A DNA stretch of 6,032 nucleotides, taken from NCBI GenBank assembly GCA_035253685.1, contig DATFBR010000076.1, positions 1 through 6,032 on the forward strand. The letters are read 5' to 3'. Position numbers and translations under genes: made by a program. This document shows positions 5,548 through 6,032 of the stretch, one piece after another (the stretch's first letter is position 1; each line of letters begins with the position of its first letter). Under the pieces are notes generated by a model. The model ran no database searches. It was not told the origin of the DNA and saw only the letters and a list, made by a program, of their open reading frames with translations. Source of the DNA: DASRTE01 sp035253685. GTDB taxonomy: Bacteria; Actinomycetota; Actinomycetes; Jiangellales; Jiangellaceae.

Positions 5548-6032
5548 TCAGTCCGGCTTGCGCCGACGGCCGAACATGATCTCGTCCCAGCTGGGCACGG
5601 TAGGCCGCCGGGAGCGGGTGGACGTGGAGCGTCTGGCCGCTGCGCCGGTCGCCTGGTCGGCGTCGATGCTGGCGTCGGTCGCGGGTGCGTCGCCGTCGAC
5701 CTCGACTCGGATGGCGATGTCGGTGAGCCGCAGCCGGTCGTTGTCGGCGTCGGACCAGGCGGGCTGGACCCACGGATCGGTGTGCGGCTCGCCGGAGGGG
5801 ACCGAACCGCGCCGTCGCTCGCCCCGGCCACTGCGTCCGGGGTCACGGCGGGGGCGACGGGCTACCGGCAGCGGGCCGGTCGGCTCGTCGTCGGCCGGGT
5901 CGCGCTCGTCGGCGGAGTCGTCGTCGGCCGCCTCCGCCTCGGCCGGCTCGGCCTCTGCATGGCCGTCGTCGGGGTCCAGGTCGGTCGCGGTCCTGCCGAC
6001 CACCGAGAGCCGGGCGGGTCCGACCGGCAGGT
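5548..6032 (-). CDS. sepH: Septation protein SepH, C-terminal part (5' end outside window)
   Basis: The minus-strand frame is open to the window edge and ends with TGA at 5548, giving about 161 C-terminal residues. An acidic Ala/Asp/Glu-rich disordered segment (TDLDPDDGHAEAEPAEAEAA and on) is followed by an Arg-rich patch, a short ordered-looking stretch (LRLTDIAIRVEV), and the conserved C-terminal tail RRPTVPSWDEIMFGRRRKPD. That tail is what I recognise from SepH/DUF3071 proteins. In Streptomyces SepH binds FtsZ and promotes its assembly through the N-terminal DUF3071 domain with a helix-turn-helix; that domain lies upstream of this window and is not seen here. GTG codons such as 6003 are internal, since the frame continues past them without a stop. 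The identification rests on the tail motif and the low-complexity linker, so it is good but not absolute. Confidence 0.85.
   Translation of the reverse strand, partial: LPVGPARLSVVGRTATDLDPDDGHAEAEPAEAEAADDDSADERDPADDEPTGPLPVARRPRRDPGRSGRGERRRGSVPSGEPHTDPWVQPAWSDADNDRLRLTDIAIRVEVDGDAPATDASIDADQATGAAARRSTSTRSRRPTVPSWDEIMFGRRRKPD

Noticed and set aside
4563..5846. 427-codon minus-strand open frame spanning the sigma gene, the gap and sepH
   Set aside because: It is out of frame with both recognised proteins, and its product is low-complexity Pro/Arg/Ser/Thr-rich sequence with no domain. It is a GC-rich shadow frame.
5264..6032. Plus-strand frame open from ATG 5264 to the window end, antisense to sepH
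   Set aside because: There is no Shine-Dalgarno sequence and no recognisable domain. It overlaps the recognised SepH tail in antisense, and GC-rich DNA leaves such frames open by chance.
1..6032. CRISPR array, tRNA/rRNA gene, insertion sequence or prophage attachment site
   Set aside because: No spaced direct repeats, cloverleaf-like sequence, transposase or integrase-like motif was seen on either strand.

Overview
This is a high-GC (roughly 70% by eye) actinobacterial window. The strong third-position G/C bias, the GTG starts and the gene families all point there: an N-terminal GNAT / C-terminal acyl-CoA synthetase fusion, a DUF5998 protein, and the C-terminus of a SepH-type septation protein. 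The sequence does not allow a genus call.

Positions 1-4047 (plus strand) hold what looks like one operon. The first gene runs in from before the window and encodes the end of a GNAT acetyltransferase domain fused to a full NDP-forming acyl-CoA synthetase-like region, the layout of Streptomyces PatA-type protein acetyltransferases. A DUF5998 protein follows after about 22 bp. Its stop codon overlaps the GTG start of an alkaline-phosphatase-superfamily phosphodiesterase (GTGA overlap) whose metal site looks intact. The tight packing suggests co-translation, but the substrate of the phosphodiesterase and the job of DUF5998 cannot be read from the sequence.

Positions 4048-5127 are convergent to this operon. 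On the minus strand a small ECF-like sigma factor (GTG start at 5127) is followed after 2 bp by a 157-residue soluble protein with a beta-rich, carboxypeptidase-regulatory-like C-terminus. The second protein is a plausible partner or regulator of the sigma factor, with no transmembrane anti-sigma in sight. The pair ends 49 bp from the phosphodiesterase stop.

Positions 5128-5547 lie between the sigma gene and sepH and contain no long convincing gene. They hold a possible 51-52-residue basic small protein (minus, 5275-5433) with a good Shine-Dalgarno sequence. They also hold several hairpins, the strongest being a perfect 12-bp inverted repeat enclosing two smaller hairpins (5174-5242) upstream of the sigma gene. 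Positions 5548-6032 (minus) are the 3' part of sepH: an acidic, disordered linker and the conserved C-terminal VPSWDEIMFG tail. The FtsZ-regulating DUF3071 domain lies outside the window.

Most of the window is ordinary conserved actinobacterial content. The items that deserve a second look are the sigma/157-aa pair, the structured region upstream of it, the small ORF, and the degenerate ATP-grasp residues of the PatA-like protein.
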